This document shows, piece by piece, positions 45,143 to 54,386 of a stretch of 64,000 bases of DNA. A program made the position numbers and the translations under genes. Origin of the DNA: Caulobacter radicis (GTDB taxonomy: Bacteria > Pseudomonadota > Alphaproteobacteria > Caulobacterales > Caulobacteraceae); the NCBI RefSeq assembly GCF_003094615.1, contig NZ_QDKO01000008.1, positions 1 through 64,000 on the forward strand, read 5' to 3'. Position 1 is the stretch's first letter. Every line of letters starts with the position of its first letter. Below the pieces are notes generated by a model. The model searched no databases. It saw nothing but the letters and a program-made list of their open reading frames with translations, and was not told the origin of the DNA.

Positions 45143-45168
45143 GGCCGCCCCGGTCTCCCGGGACGGCC
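45143..45168 (-). terminator. likely terminator of the S10 peptidase gene
   Basis: Minus-strand stem GGCCGTCCCGG with CCGGGGCGGCC (one G-U pair), a GAGA loop and a short TTT after it. It lies 130 bp after the peptidase stop and before the TonB receptor promoter. Confidence 0.6.
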
Positions 45169-45192
45169 CTTGGATTTGGTCGGTGCTCAGCG

Positions 45193-45284
45193 AAAACCTC
45201 GTCCTTCGACAGGCTCAGGATGAGGTTTTCTACTGCGAAGCTTCAGCCTTGGTCCTCACCCTGAGCTTGTCGAAGGGCGAGGAC
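45193..45284. repeat. family A repeat, copy 5
   Basis: Left half CCTCGTCCTTCGACAGGCTC and inverted right half CACCCTGAGCTTGTCGAAGG. The centre starts TTTTCTACTGCGA as in copy 2. Together with the terminator it explains most of the 308-bp gap between the TonB receptor and the S10 peptidase; the rest (44990-45140) should hold the receptor promoter. Confidence 0.88.
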
Positions 45285-45297
45285 CACGCAGGGCCCG

Positions 45298-46806
45298 TCA
45301 GTTCGCGCCGTACAGCTTCTTCACATCCGCGCGGAAGGCGGCCCCGCTGTCGGGGCGGCTGTAGAACATGTGGCCGCCGGGATAGTTGGACAGGGTCACG
45401 CGGCCGTTGGCCGTGGCCGGCATGGCGTCGACCACTAGGCGCGAGGCGAAGAACGGGCACGACAGGTCGTTGTAGCCGTGGACGATCAGCACCTTCAGCT
45501 TGGGGTCGACCGAGACCGACTTGCGCAGGTCGGTGACCGACTCGGTGTCGGGGCCGCGGCCGCGATCCCAGGCCTGGTTCACCTCGCCCGACAGAGCGTC
45601 GTAGCGGCCCTCGACCTTCCAGCCGACGGTGCGGGTGGTGAAGTCGACGATGGCGCTGGTGGTGGGCGCGATGATCGAGTCGAGGATCGGGTCGTTGATC
45701 TCCTGCTCGGGGGCGAACGGGAAGGGATCCAGCGAGGTGACGTTGCTGTCGTAGCGGCTGCCCAGGCGGCCCGTCTGGCGGAACACCTCGCGCAGGAACG
45801 ACTGGGTCTCCAGCCGGCCGCCGGCGCGGCGGATATAGGTCGGATCAAGGCCGGTCATGGCCGAGACCTTGGTGGTCAGGCGATCCAGGGCCGCCGGGTC
45901 CGAACCCTTCATCAGGTCGACCATGTATTCGCCGCGGGTGTAGTCCTCGACGTCCTTGATGGCGGCCGGGGTCAGCTTGCCCTCGCGCTCGAGCTTGGCG
46001 GCGGCGATCGACGGCAGGGTCCACATGGCCGGCAGGGGCGAGATCTCCTGGGCGGTGCGGCCGGCGCTCGACAGCAGCGGCGAGACCAGAACCAGGCCGT
46101 TGATGCCGACGCCGTAGTCGGTCTGCAGGGTGTAGGTCAGGCGCGGGCCGCGGAAGCCGCCGTAGCTTTCGCCGACGATGTATTTGGGCGACTGCAGGCG
46201 CTCGTTCTTGACCAGCCAGTCGAAGACGATGCGCGACAGGTAGTCGATGTCCTGCTTGACGCCGTAGAAGCGCTTCTTGGTCTCCTCGGGCGTGGTCAGG
46301 CTGCGCGAGAAGCCGGTGCCGACGGCGTCGATGAAGACCAGATCGGTGAAGTCCATCCAGCTGGCCGGGTTGTCCTGCAGGCGGGTGGGGGCCGACGGGC
46401 TGTCGCCCTCGGCGCCGAACTGCACGCGCTTGGGACCGAGCGCGAAGTTCAGATAGACCGAGGCCGCGCCCGGGCCGCCGTTGAAGGCGAAGGTCACCGG
46501 ACGGTTGGGATCGCGCGGGCCGTCCAGCGTGTAGGCGGTGAACACCACCTCGGCGATCTTCTTGCCCTTCTCGTCGCGCACCGGCAGCGAGCCGACGGTG
46601 GCGGTGTAGGAAACGGTCTTGCCGGCCAGGACGGTGGTCTGCTTGACCGACTTGTCGGCCGGGAAGGCGGGCAGTTCGGCGGCCGGGGCTTTTTCCGGCG
46701 TGGGCTTGGCGTCCTGGGCCATGGCGTTGCCTGGCAGGGTTCCGGCGGCCATCACGCCGATCGCGAGGGCCGCCCCCGCGGTCCACGACTTCCAAGTGCT
46801 GAGCAT
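45298..46806 (-). CDS. S10 family serine carboxypeptidase
   Basis: A 502-residue exported peptidase. After a signal peptide (about 1-30, ending GNAMAQ) it has the S10 alpha/beta-hydrolase domain: NGGPGAASVYL for the oxyanion hole, catalytic Ser in GESYGGFRGP, Asp in HGYNDLSCPF and His in YPGGHMFYS. These enzymes remove C-terminal residues from peptides at acid pH; here it would act in the periplasm. It lies upstream of the TonB receptor on the same strand but with a terminator between, so peptide-uptake coupling is only a possibility. Confidence 0.93.
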   Translation of the reverse strand: MLSTWKSWTAGAALAIGVMAAGTLPGNAMAQDAKPTPEKAPAAELPAFPADKSVKQTTVLAGKTVSYTATVGSLPVRDEKGKKIAEVVFTAYTLDGPRDPNRPVTFAFNGGPGAASVYLNFALGPKRVQFGAEGDSPSAPTRLQDNPASWMDFTDLVFIDAVGTGFSRSLTTPEETKKRFYGVKQDIDYLSRIVFDWLVKNERLQSPKYIVGESYGGFRGPRLTYTLQTDYGVGINGLVLVSPLLSSAGRTAQEISPLPAMWTLPSIAAAKLEREGKLTPAAIKDVEDYTRGEYMVDLMKGSDPAALDRLTTKVSAMTGLDPTYIRRAGGRLETQSFLREVFRQTGRLGSRYDSNVTSLDPFPFAPEQEINDPILDSIIAPTTSAIVDFTTRTVGWKVEGRYDALSGEVNQAWDRGRGPDTESVTDLRKSVSVDPKLKVLIVHGYNDLSCPFFASRLVVDAMPATANGRVTLSNYPGGHMFYSRPDSGAAFRADVKKLYGAN

Positions 46807-47185
46807 GTCGCCTCCCGAACGCCTTCCGGTTTCGCTGAACCGGCGCGCCTTGCCGTCCTGAATTTGGAGCGCGCGCGGCATGGCGGGCTCCGGTGATGGG
46901 CGAAATGGCTAGAGCATGGCCAAGCTGTCGGCAAGGACGACGCGGAAAAGTGGGCGAGCGGCAAGAACGTGCCCATGGGCCGGGCAGGGCGCGCCTGTCC
47001 AAGACGCGGGCGGCAGGGCGGAATTTCCCTTTCCGGATCACGCATAAGGGCGAAAAACGGGTTCCGTTTTGTCCCCCGCCGCACTAGGAGTAGCCCCGCC
47101 TCGGCAAGGCCTGCCAAAGCGTCTTGCCGACACCATATTTCTGTCCGGCGCCGTTCCTGGCGCGTTGCTGCAAGGCGAAGATCCC
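46807..47185. promoter_or_regulatory. 379-bp divergent intergenic region without gene
   Basis: Lies between the S10 peptidase and lpdA, which point away from each other, so it must hold both promoters. GGGAGG (minus sense) precedes the peptidase start; AAGGCGA precedes lpdA. No repeat of the four families, no terminator and no convincing small gene is visible. Short frames here are GC-rich shadows. Confidence 0.6.
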
Positions 47186-48589
47186 ATGGCCCAATACGAC
47201 GTCGTCATCATCGGGGGCGGCCCCGGCGGCTACAACGCGGCGACCCGCGCTGGCCAGCTGGGCCTGAAGGCGGCCATCGTCGAAGGTCGCGGCAAGCTGG
47301 GCGGCACCTGCCTGAACGTCGGCTGCATGCCGTCCAAGGCCCTGCTGCACGCGTCGGAATACTATGAAGCCGCCGCCGGCGGCGAGTTCGCCAAGCTCGG
47401 CATCGAAGTGAAGCCGAAGCTGAACCTTGACCAGATGATGGCCCAGAAGGCCGAGAGCGTCGAAGCCCTGACCAAGGGCGTCGAGTTCATCATGAAGAAG
47501 AACAAGGTTGAGTACGTGAAGGGCTGGGGCCGCATCGACGGACCCGGCAAGGTCGTCGTCAAGGCCGAAGACGGTTCGGAACGCGTCCTCGAGACCAAGA
47601 ACATCGTCATCGCCACCGGCTCGGAGCCGACCCCGCTGCCGGGCGTCGCCGTCGACAACGCCGGCCGCATCGTCGACTCGACGGGCGCCCTCTCCCTGCC
47701 GACCGTGCCCAAGAGCTTGATCGTGGTCGGCGCCGGCGTCATCGGCCTGGAGCTGGGTTCGGTGTGGCGTCGCCTGGGCGCGGAAGTCACCGTCGTCGAG
47801 TACCTGGACCGCATCCTGCCGGGCACCGACACCGAAGTGGCCAACGCCTTCCAGAAGATCCTCGGCAAGCAGGGCTTCAAGTTCAAGCTCGGCGCCAAGG
47901 TCACTGGCGCGGCCGACAAGGGCAAGCAGGCTGAACTGACCCTGGAGCCGGTCGCCGGCGGCGAAGCCGAGACCCTGCAGGCCGACTACGTGCTGGTGGC
48001 CATCGGCCGTCGCCCGTTCACCCAAGGCCTGGGCCTGGAAACCGTGGGCATCACCCCCGACAAGCGCGGCGTCATCGCCAACGACCACTACAAGACCGGC
48101 GTCGACGGGATCTGGGTCATCGGCGACGTGACCTCGGGTCCGATGCTGGCCCACAAGGCCGAGGACGAGGCCGTGGCCTGCATCGAGCTGATCGCGGGCA
48201 AGGCCGGCCACGTGAACTACGACATCATCCCGGGCGTCATCTACACCAAGCCGGAAGTCGCCACCGTCGGTAAGACGGAAGACGAACTGAAGGCCGCGGG
48301 CGTCGCCTACAAGGTCGGCAAGTTTCCGTTCCTTGCCAACAGCCGCGCCAAGATCAACCACGAGACCGACGGCTTCGTGAAGGTGCTGGCCGACGCCAAG
48401 ACCGACCGCATCCTGGGCGCCCACGCCGTGGGTCCCAACGTCGGCGACATGATCGCCGAGATCTGCGTGGCCATGGAGTTCGGCGGTTCGTCGGAAGACG
48501 TCGCCCGCACCTGCCACCCGCACCCCACCCGCTCGGAAGCCATCCGCCAGGCGGCCATGGGCGTCGAAGGCTGGACGATGCAGGCTTAA
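47186..48589 (+). CDS. lpdA: dihydrolipoyl dehydrogenase
   Basis: FAD-dependent E3 component of pyruvate and 2-oxoglutarate dehydrogenase complexes; it reoxidises dihydrolipoamide with NAD. The 467-residue protein has the FAD motif [10 protein letters not shown], redox disulfide C42-LNVG-C47, NAD motif [14 protein letters not shown], and the active-site segment [11 protein letters not shown], in which the catalytic His-Glu pair is intact. Start ATG 47186. No other dehydrogenase subunit is adjacent and terminators follow, so this copy is monocistronic. Confidence 0.96.
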   Translation: MAQYDVVIIGGGPGGYNAATRAGQLGLKAAIVEGRGKLGGTCLNVGCMPSKALLHASEYYEAAAGGEFAKLGIEVKPKLNLDQMMAQKAESVEALTKGVEFIMKKNKVEYVKGWGRIDGPGKVVVKAEDGSERVLETKNIVIATGSEPTPLPGVAVDNAGRIVDSTGALSLPTVPKSLIVVGAGVIGLELGSVWRRLGAEVTVVEYLDRILPGTDTEVANAFQKILGKQGFKFKLGAKVTGAADKGKQAELTLEPVAGGEAETLQADYVLVAIGRRPFTQGLGLETVGITPDKRGVIANDHYKTGVDGIWVIGDVTSGPMLAHKAEDEAVACIELIAGKAGHVNYDIIPGVIYTKPEVATVGKTEDELKAAGVAYKVGKFPFLANSRAKINHETDGFVKVLADAKTDRILGAHAVGPNVGDMIAEICVAMEFGGSSEDVARTCHPHPTRSEAIRQAAMGVEGWTMQA

Positions 48590-48618
48590 GGCCTCGCGTC
48601 TGTCCGACAACTAGGAAG

Positions 48619-48680
48619 CGCGCCCGTTCCATCGGGCGCGGAGTGGCGGGGTTCCGGCAACGGAGCCCCGCCATGCTTTT
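48619..48680 (+). terminator. tandem hairpins after lpdA
   Basis: Two stems follow the lpdA stop: CGCGCCCG with CGGGCGCG (48620-48640) and TGGCGGGGTTCCG (48644-48656) with CGGAGCCCCGCCA (48661-48673), loop GCAA, followed by TGCTTTTG. The second is a likely terminator. Confidence 0.7.
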
Positions 48681-48773
48681 GTCCGCTGTCCTGCTGGCTG
48701 CCTCCAAGCGCGGCTCCCCGGTGGACACGCCGATGGCGGTGAGCCGATGAACTTGTTCTCAAGCTAATTTGGT

Positions 48774-48827
48774 TCGTCATCCCGGCCGGCTCTACGCTGC
48801 GCTTCGGCCGGGATGACGAGCTTTTTT
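48774..48827 (+). terminator. family D repeat acting as terminator
   Basis: Perfect 15-bp stem TCGTCATCCCGGCCG (48774-48788) with CGGCCGGGATGACGA (48805-48819), a 16-nt loop and a TTTTTT tract at 48822-48827. The CGTCATCCC ends match the family D element at 15604. It would stop any lpdA read-through toward the convergent chemotaxis gene. Confidence 0.75.
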
Positions 48828-48844
48828 GCTTCTCAGAGGCCAGG

Positions 48845-48874
48845 AAAAAACCCCGCCGGCTGGCGCCGGCGGGG
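48845..48874 (-). terminator. intrinsic terminator of the chemotaxis receptor gene
   Basis: Minus-strand stem CCCCGCCGGC (48874-48865) with GCCGGCGGGG (48860-48851), loop GCCA, followed by a TTTTTT tract (A run 48845-48850). It lies about 50 bp after the receptor stop. Confidence 0.93.
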
Positions 48875-48924
48875 CTCTGAAGTTCAGGGAGGATACGCCC
48901 CCGATACGCGGGGCGGTTACGTGA

Positions 48925-50922
48925 TCAGAATTCTTCCCAGTCGTCGCTCGGGGCCGACGAGGCGAAGGCGGCGAGCTTGGCCTGGGCCGAGCGGACCGGG
49001 TTGACACCCGGGCGGCTGTCGGCGCCGGCCAGCGACACCGCCGGCTTGGCGGCGGCCGGGGCCGGACGCGAGACCGGGGGCGGGGCCGCGGCGCGGCGGG
49101 TCGAACCGCCGCCGGCCGAGGCGCGGCGGGCTTCGGCGCCCGAGACCTGGAAGCGCGAGATCATCTGCATCAGGCCGTTGGCCTCGCCCTTCAGCGAGTG
49201 GCTGGCGGCCGTCGACTGCTCGACCATGGCGGCGTTCTGCTGGACGGTCTGGTCCATCTGGTTGACGGCGGCGTTGACCTGGTTGAGGCCGGTGGCCTGC
49301 TCCTGGCCCGAGGCCGCGATCTCGCTGACCAGGGCGTCGATCTCGCCGACCTTGCTGACGATGGCCTGCAGGGCCTCGCCGGTCTGGCCGACCATCGACA
49401 CGCCCTGATTGACCTGCTGCGACGAGGTCGAGATCAGGGTCTTGATCTCCTTGGCGGCCTCGGCCGAGCGCTGGGCGAGCGCCCGCACTTCCTGGGCGAC
49501 GACCGCGAAGCCCTTGCCGGCGTCGCCGGCGCGCGCCGCCTCGACGCCCGCGTTCAGGGCCAGAAGGTTGGTCTGGAAGGCGATCTCGTCGATCACGCCG
49601 ATGATCTGGCTGATCTCGGTCGAGGACTTCTCGATCTGCTGCATGGCGTCGACGGCGCCCTTGACGACGACGCTGGAGCGTTCGGCGTCGGTGCGGGTCG
49701 AGCTGACCACGCGCGAGGCTTCCTGCGCGCCGGCCGACGAGCGCTTCACCGTGGCGGTGATCTCGTCGAGGGCGGCGGCGGTCTCTTCCAGGCTGGCGGC
49801 CTGCTGCTCGCTGCGGCGCGACAGGTCGTCGGCGGCCGAGGCGATCTCGTCGCTGCCCGCGCCGATGCCGTTGGCGGCGTGGACGATGGTGCGCATCGCC
49901 TCTTCCATCTGGGCGATGGCGCCGTTGAAGTCCGATTGCAGGCGCTTGTAGTCGGCCGGGAACTCGGCCGCGACGCGATAGGTCAGGTCGCCCTCGGCCA
50001 GGCGGTTCAGGCCCGTGGCGATCTCTTCCATCACGAAGGCCTGCTCCTTGGCGGCGGCTTCGCGGACCTGTTCGTTGCGGCGGCGCTCGGCCTCGGTCTC
50101 GGCGGCGGCGCGCTGCTGGGCGGCCTCGGCGGTGCGCAGGGCCAGGGCGTTGTCCTTGAACACCTGGACCGAGCGGGCCATGGCGCCGACTTCGTCACGG
50201 CGCTGGGCGCCGTTGACTTCGACGTCGACCGAGCCCTGGGCCAGGATCTCCATGGTCTTGGACAGCTGCACCAGCGGGCGCGAGATCTTGGCGCGGCCGA
50301 TCCACACGGCGTAGGCCAGGGCGGCGGCGGCCGAGATCAGGCCGAACAGCAGGGTGACGACGATGCCCGTCTGGGCGTCCTTCTGGGCCTTGCCGATGAT
50401 CGCCTTGGTCTCGGTGGTGTGCTTGTCGGTCCAGTCCGACACGTCCTTGGTCAGGGCGGTGATGTCCGGATCGATCACGGCCATGACCATGATGCCGGCC
50501 TCGTTGGCGTCCTGCAGGCCAAGGTCGGCGCCCTGGCGGCCGCTGTCGTAGACCTTCTTGAAGCGGTTGCGGAAGCCGGCGACGTCCTTGGCGGTGCTCG
50601 GGTCGGCCTTGACGACGGCGTCGAGGCGCTCGTTGCCGCTCTTCAGGGCGTCGTCGATCTCCTGCGAGGCCTGCTTGGCCGCGTCGGACGCGCCCTCGTT
50701 GGCGACGGTGCGGTAGGCGGCGTAGCCGATGGTGGCGACGCGTCGGTTGAAGCGGGCCATCTCCAGCTCGGCCGGGGCGCGCTGCTGCACGATGTTGGAC
50801 GCGGCGGCTTCCAGCTTCTTCTGCTGCCACACGCCGAGGCCGACGCAGGCGACGGCGACGAGCGCCAGCACGATGGCCGGCAGCATCACCTTGGTGGCGA
50901 TCTTCAGATCGTCGAGCTTCAT
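48925..50922 (-). CDS. methyl-accepting chemotaxis protein
   Basis: A 665-residue receptor. One N-terminal membrane helix (about 11-31), a periplasmic sensing domain of about 160 residues, a second helix (about 190-212, [23 protein letters not shown]), HAMP and linker segments, then the signalling domain with the hairpin tip [42 protein letters not shown]. The C-terminus is DWEEF (661-665), which fits the xWxxF pentapeptide that tethers CheR and CheB in other bacteria. The ligand is unknown. No che genes are adjacent. The ATG at 50922 gives the expected N-terminus. Confidence 0.95.
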   Translation of the reverse strand: MKLDDLKIATKVMLPAIVLALVAVACVGLGVWQQKKLEAAASNIVQQRAPAELEMARFNRRVATIGYAAYRTVANEGASDAAKQASQEIDDALKSGNERLDAVVKADPSTAKDVAGFRNRFKKVYDSGRQGADLGLQDANEAGIMVMAVIDPDITALTKDVSDWTDKHTTETKAIIGKAQKDAQTGIVVTLLFGLISAAAALAYAVWIGRAKISRPLVQLSKTMEILAQGSVDVEVNGAQRRDEVGAMARSVQVFKDNALALRTAEAAQQRAAAETEAERRRNEQVREAAAKEQAFVMEEIATGLNRLAEGDLTYRVAAEFPADYKRLQSDFNGAIAQMEEAMRTIVHAANGIGAGSDEIASAADDLSRRSEQQAASLEETAAALDEITATVKRSSAGAQEASRVVSSTRTDAERSSVVVKGAVDAMQQIEKSSTEISQIIGVIDEIAFQTNLLALNAGVEAARAGDAGKGFAVVAQEVRALAQRSAEAAKEIKTLISTSSQQVNQGVSMVGQTGEALQAIVSKVGEIDALVSEIAASGQEQATGLNQVNAAVNQMDQTVQQNAAMVEQSTAASHSLKGEANGLMQMISRFQVSGAEARRASAGGGSTRRAAAPPPVSRPAPAAAKPAVSLAGADSRPGVNPVRSAQAKLAAFASSAPSDDWEEF

Positions 50923-51009
50923 CAGGACTGTCCCGCTTTCAGCGTCCTCTCGCGCGCACTGGCTTCGCGGAGGTGTTTCATCTTTGGATCCACAAAGCAG
51001 GGTGCGCGG

Positions 51010-51024
51010 TAAAAGCGTGGTTAA
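51010..51024 (-). promoter_or_regulatory. candidate CtrA site upstream of the chemotaxis receptor
   Basis: On the minus strand the sequence reads TTAACCACGCTTTTA, that is TTAA-N7-TTTA, one mismatch from the CtrA consensus TTAA-N7-TTAA of Caulobacter. It lies 88-102 bp before the receptor start, and many Caulobacter motility genes are under CtrA. Pattern evidence only. Confidence 0.4.
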
Positions 51025-51198
51025 GCGCGGCGTTTTCCCCCACCCGCGCGACTCCTTGTCGCAGGATGAACGGCGGTTTTCCCGGCGGGCGGCGCGCGGT
51101 GGAAAACATCGCTCTGTGAAGGCGAGCACAGTCCTGTCACAACTTCAGCGTCAGCTTGCCGACATTCGGGGCCGACGAGCGTCCGAGGGGAGGCCGAC

Positions 51199-53154
51199 AT
51201 GACCAAACGACCCAACATCCTGCTGATCACTTGCGACCAGTACCGCTTTCCGCGCTTCTCCTACGGCGCCGCCCATGGCCTGTCCGAGGGACTGAAGGAC
51301 GTGCTGGGCTTCCAGCCGCTGAAGTCCGACAACGACTACATCCAGCACTTCCCGGGTCTTGCGGCCCTGCGCGACAACGCCGTGCTGCTGGCCAACCACA
51401 CCATCGCCGCCAGCGCCTGCACGCCCAGCCGCACGGTGATCTACACCGGCCAGTACGGCACGCGCACTGGCGTCACCCAGACCGACGGCCTGTTCAAGAG
51501 CGGGGACTCGCCCAACTTCCCGTGGCTGGCGCAGGGCGGCATCCCGACCCTGGGCAACTGGATGCGCGAGGCCGGCTACACCACCCACTATTTCGGCAAG
51601 TGGCACGTCAGCGATCCGGTTCGCCACACCCTGGAGGACTACGGCTTCGACGATTGGGAAGAGAGCTGGCCCGAGCCGCACGGGGCGGCGATCAACAATC
51701 TGGGCCTCTATCGCGACGCCGGCTTCTCCGACACCGCCTGCGCCTTCATCCGCCGCCAGGCCCTGGCGGTGAACTACGACCGGGCCAGCGCCACCGCCCA
51801 GTCGCACGATCCGTACGCCTCGGGCCCGGATCCCGAGAACCTCAAGCCGTGGTTCGCGGTGGCCTCGTTCACCAACCCCCACGACATCGCCACCTATCCG
51901 GCGGTGATCGGCCAGGCCCTGCCCAAGCCCGACGACAGCGGCGTGCAGGGCATCTTCCAGCCGCTGACCGTGCCGCTGCAAGGCCAGCGCACCCCGCCGC
52001 CGACGGCCGGGACGGCGACCGTCCCGCTCAATCCCGGCGGCTTTTCCCAGGCGTGCGGGCACGCGCCGCCGACCTGGGACGAGGACCTGTCGACCAAGCC
52101 CTCGGCCCAGAACGACTACGCCTGGAAGATGGGCCTGGCGCTCAATTCCAAGACCGGATTCAACGTCGCGCGCGGCATGGGGATCACCGATACCGACAAG
52201 GCGCTGGAGGCGGCGGCCGACATCGCCTTGCAGGGGCCGATCCCGTTCCAGCTGACCAGCGATCCGCGCGGCGGCGTCGAGGCCTTCGTCCAGCTTTATG
52301 GCTGGCTGCACAGCGTGGTCGACGTGCACATCGCCGCCGTGCTGGAGACGCTGGAAGCCACCGGCCAGGCCGACAACACCATCGTCGTCTTCCTCACCGA
52401 CCACGGCGAGATGGCCGGCGCCCACGGCATGATGCTGGAGAAGTGGCACACGGCCTACCAGGAGGTGCTGCACGTGCCGGTGGTCGTGCGCTTCCCGCCG
52501 TCGCTGGCGCCGGCCGGCCTGCCCGACGGCGTTCCGCTGGCCAAGCAGGCCCTGACCAGCCACGCCGACATCGTGCCGACCATCCTGGGCCTGGCCGGCG
52601 TCGCCGAAGCCGAGCGCGACGCCATCGCCGGCGTGCTGGCCAGGACCCGGCCCGTGCCGCCGCTGCCGGGCGCGAACCTCGCGCCGCTGATCCGGGGCGA
52701 GACCGATCGGGTGATCGAGCCGGACGGCAGTGAGCGGAAGGGCGTGCTCTTCATCACCGACGACGAGATCACCGCGCCCTTGGCGCCGCTGAACAATCCG
52801 CACAACACCAAGTGCGAGAAGGAGTACGCGGTGTTCGACGTGGCGGTGGAGAAGGTGCGCCAGGGCAATCCCGCCCGGCCGCCGGTCGACATCGCCCCCG
52901 GCTCGGTGCGCCAGCCCAACCACGTGCGCTCGGTGCGCACCCTGACCCACAAGCTGACCCGCTATTTCGACCCGTCGGGCCGCGTGGGCCAGGAGTGGGA
53001 GATGTACGACCTGGTCGCCGATCCCAACGAGACGGTGAACCTCGTCTACGTCCAGGCCGACCCGCCCAAGGCGCGGCTGGACCCGGCGTTGCAGCCCGAG
53101 GTGGATCGTCTGGCGGCGCTGCTGGCGGCGCTGGAGGAGAGGGATCTGAGCTGA
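51199..53154 (+). CDS. sulfatase family hydrolase
   Basis: A 651-residue type I sulfatase of the alkaline-phosphatase superfamily. The formylglycine signature is C74-T-P-S-R in AASACTPSRTVIYTGQYG, so the protein needs the formylglycine-generating enzyme. Metal ligands are expected in NILLITCDQ at the N-terminus and in FLTDHGEMAGAHG. No signal peptide, so a cytoplasmic place as for choline-sulfatase-like and phosphonate monoester hydrolase relatives. GAGGGGAGG lies before ATG 51199. The substrate is unknown and no sulfur-metabolism gene is adjacent. Confidence 0.93.
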   Translation: MTKRPNILLITCDQYRFPRFSYGAAHGLSEGLKDVLGFQPLKSDNDYIQHFPGLAALRDNAVLLANHTIAASACTPSRTVIYTGQYGTRTGVTQTDGLFKSGDSPNFPWLAQGGIPTLGNWMREAGYTTHYFGKWHVSDPVRHTLEDYGFDDWEESWPEPHGAAINNLGLYRDAGFSDTACAFIRRQALAVNYDRASATAQSHDPYASGPDPENLKPWFAVASFTNPHDIATYPAVIGQALPKPDDSGVQGIFQPLTVPLQGQRTPPPTAGTATVPLNPGGFSQACGHAPPTWDEDLSTKPSAQNDYAWKMGLALNSKTGFNVARGMGITDTDKALEAAADIALQGPIPFQLTSDPRGGVEAFVQLYGWLHSVVDVHIAAVLETLEATGQADNTIVVFLTDHGEMAGAHGMMLEKWHTAYQEVLHVPVVVRFPPSLAPAGLPDGVPLAKQALTSHADIVPTILGLAGVAEAERDAIAGVLARTRPVPPLPGANLAPLIRGETDRVIEPDGSERKGVLFITDDEITAPLAPLNNPHNTKCEKEYAVFDVAVEKVRQGNPARPPVDIAPGSVRQPNHVRSVRTLTHKLTRYFDPSGRVGQEWEMYDLVADPNETVNLVYVQADPPKARLDPALQPEVDRLAALLAALEERDLS

Positions 53155-53168
53155 GGCTTTTCAAATCT

Positions 53169-53304
53169 CCCGTCATTCCCGCCCTTGTGGCGGGAACCCC
53201 TCTGTCAGCCGCAGGTGCGGATGGGGCGGCGTGCTGAGCACGCCGCTGGCGCTTCACGTGCGAGCGGAGCCAGAGGTTCCCGCCACAAGGGCGGGAATGA
53301 CGGG
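53169..53304. repeat. family C MITE-like element, copy 3
   Basis: About 136 bp with the same terminal inverted repeats as copies 1 and 2; the core is in reverse orientation. Its central hairpin is GCGGCGTGC (53226-53234), loop TGA, GCACGCCGC (53238-53246). It fills the gap between the convergent sulfatase and xerC genes. Confidence 0.93.
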
Positions 53305-53331
53305 AAGTTGGGGGAGAGTAGGCCTCCGCCC

Positions 53332-54246
53332 TCAAGCCCGCGGATGCGCCTTGCCATACGCCGCCAGCAGGCCCTCGGCGTCGACCTGGGTGTAGCGCTG
53401 GGTCGTCGACAAAGAGGCGTGGCCCAGCAGGTCCTGGATCGAGCGCAGGTCGGCGCCGGCGCCCAGCAGGTGGGTGGCGAAGGAATGGCGCAGGGCGTGG
53501 GGCGTGGCGCGGTCCGACAGGCCCAGGCGCCCGCGCAGCACCTGCATGGCCGCCTGCACGTGGCGCGGCGACAGCGGCCCGCCGCGCTTGGCCCGGAACA
53601 GCGGCTCGTCCGGCGCCAGCACGAAGGGCAGGGCGGCGACATAGGCGTCGACCGCCGCGCGCACGGCGTCGAGCACCGGCACGATCCGGGTCTTGCCGCC
53701 CTTGCCGGTGATCCGCAGCGTCTGCGCCAGCGGCGCGTCGGCGCGGGTCAGCGACAGGCCTTCGGAGATCCGCAGGCCGCAGCCCCAGAGCAGGGTCAGC
53801 ACCGCCTCGTCGCGGGCGGCCTCCCATTCGTCGCGGTCGGGATCCAGGGCGATCTCGGTCAGCAGGCCTCGGGCCTGGTCTTCGGAGACTGGACGCGGGG
53901 CGCCGACCTTGATGCGCGGGCCGCGCACCAGGCCGATGGCGGCGTTGGGCGTATCGAGGCGCGCGTCGAGAAAGCGGTGGAAGGCGCGGATCGACGACAG
54001 GCTCTGGCTGACCGAGCGCGGCGACAGCGGATGTTCGCCCGAGCGCCGGAAGGCCAGATAGGCCCGCAGGTCGGCGGCCGAGACGGCGCCGAGGTCGGCC
54101 AGCGACAGGGCGCCGCCGTTGTGACCCTCGATGAAGTTCAGATAGGCCAGCACGTTGTCGCCATAGGCCCGCACCGTGCGCGGCGAGGCGCGGCGTTCGT
54201 CGGCCAGGTGCGTGAGCCACGCGGCCAGGGCTTCGCGGGCGTGCAT
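53332..54246 (-). CDS. xerC: tyrosine recombinase XerC
   Basis: Chromosome-dimer-resolving recombinase acting at dif with XerD. The 304-residue protein has the N-terminal SAM-like core-binding domain and the complete catalytic set: R159 in CGLRISEGL, the lysine of GKGGKTR (about 182), H250 and R253 in HALRHSFATHL, H276 in LGHASL and nucleophile Y285 in TTQRYTQV. It is paired with the DUF484 gene upstream, a neighbourhood kept across many Proteobacteria. All genes around it are chromosomal, so it is not a phage integrase. Confidence 0.94.
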   Translation of the reverse strand: MHAREALAAWLTHLADERRASPRTVRAYGDNVLAYLNFIEGHNGGALSLADLGAVSAADLRAYLAFRRSGEHPLSPRSVSQSLSSIRAFHRFLDARLDTPNAAIGLVRGPRIKVGAPRPVSEDQARGLLTEIALDPDRDEWEAARDEAVLTLLWGCGLRISEGLSLTRADAPLAQTLRITGKGGKTRIVPVLDAVRAAVDAYVAALPFVLAPDEPLFRAKRGGPLSPRHVQAAMQVLRGRLGLSDRATPHALRHSFATHLLGAGADLRSIQDLLGHASLSTTQRYTQVDAEGLLAAYGKAHPRA

Positions 54247-54249
54247 CTA

Positions 54250-54382
54250 GATCCTCCCCCTCTGGGGGAGGTGTCCGCGAAGCGGACGGAGGGGGGAGTG
54301 GGGGATGCTCGTCCAGCTGTCAGATAGCTGAAAACGCCCCCCCTCCGGTCCTCCGGACCACCTCCCCCACAGGGGGAGGATC
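54250..54382. repeat. family B repeat, copy 9 (between DUF484 and xerC)
   Basis: The left end is GATCCTCCCCCTCTGGGGGA and the right end TCCCCCACAGGGGGAGGATC, with TAGCTGAAAACGCCCCCCCT in the middle. It fills the 140-bp space inside what is elsewhere a tight gene pair. Confidence 0.92.
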
Positions 54383-54386
54383 TTGA

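Noticed and set aside
42534..45297. Peptide-uptake operon of S10 peptidase plus TonB receptor
   Set aside because: Same strand, but about 300 bp with a likely terminator and a repeat lie between, and the receptor gives no sign of a peptide ligand.
53332..54246. Phage or integron integrase at the tyrosine recombinase gene
   Set aside because: Sequence, length and the DUF484 neighbour fit XerC; there are no att-like repeats, tRNA or phage genes nearby.
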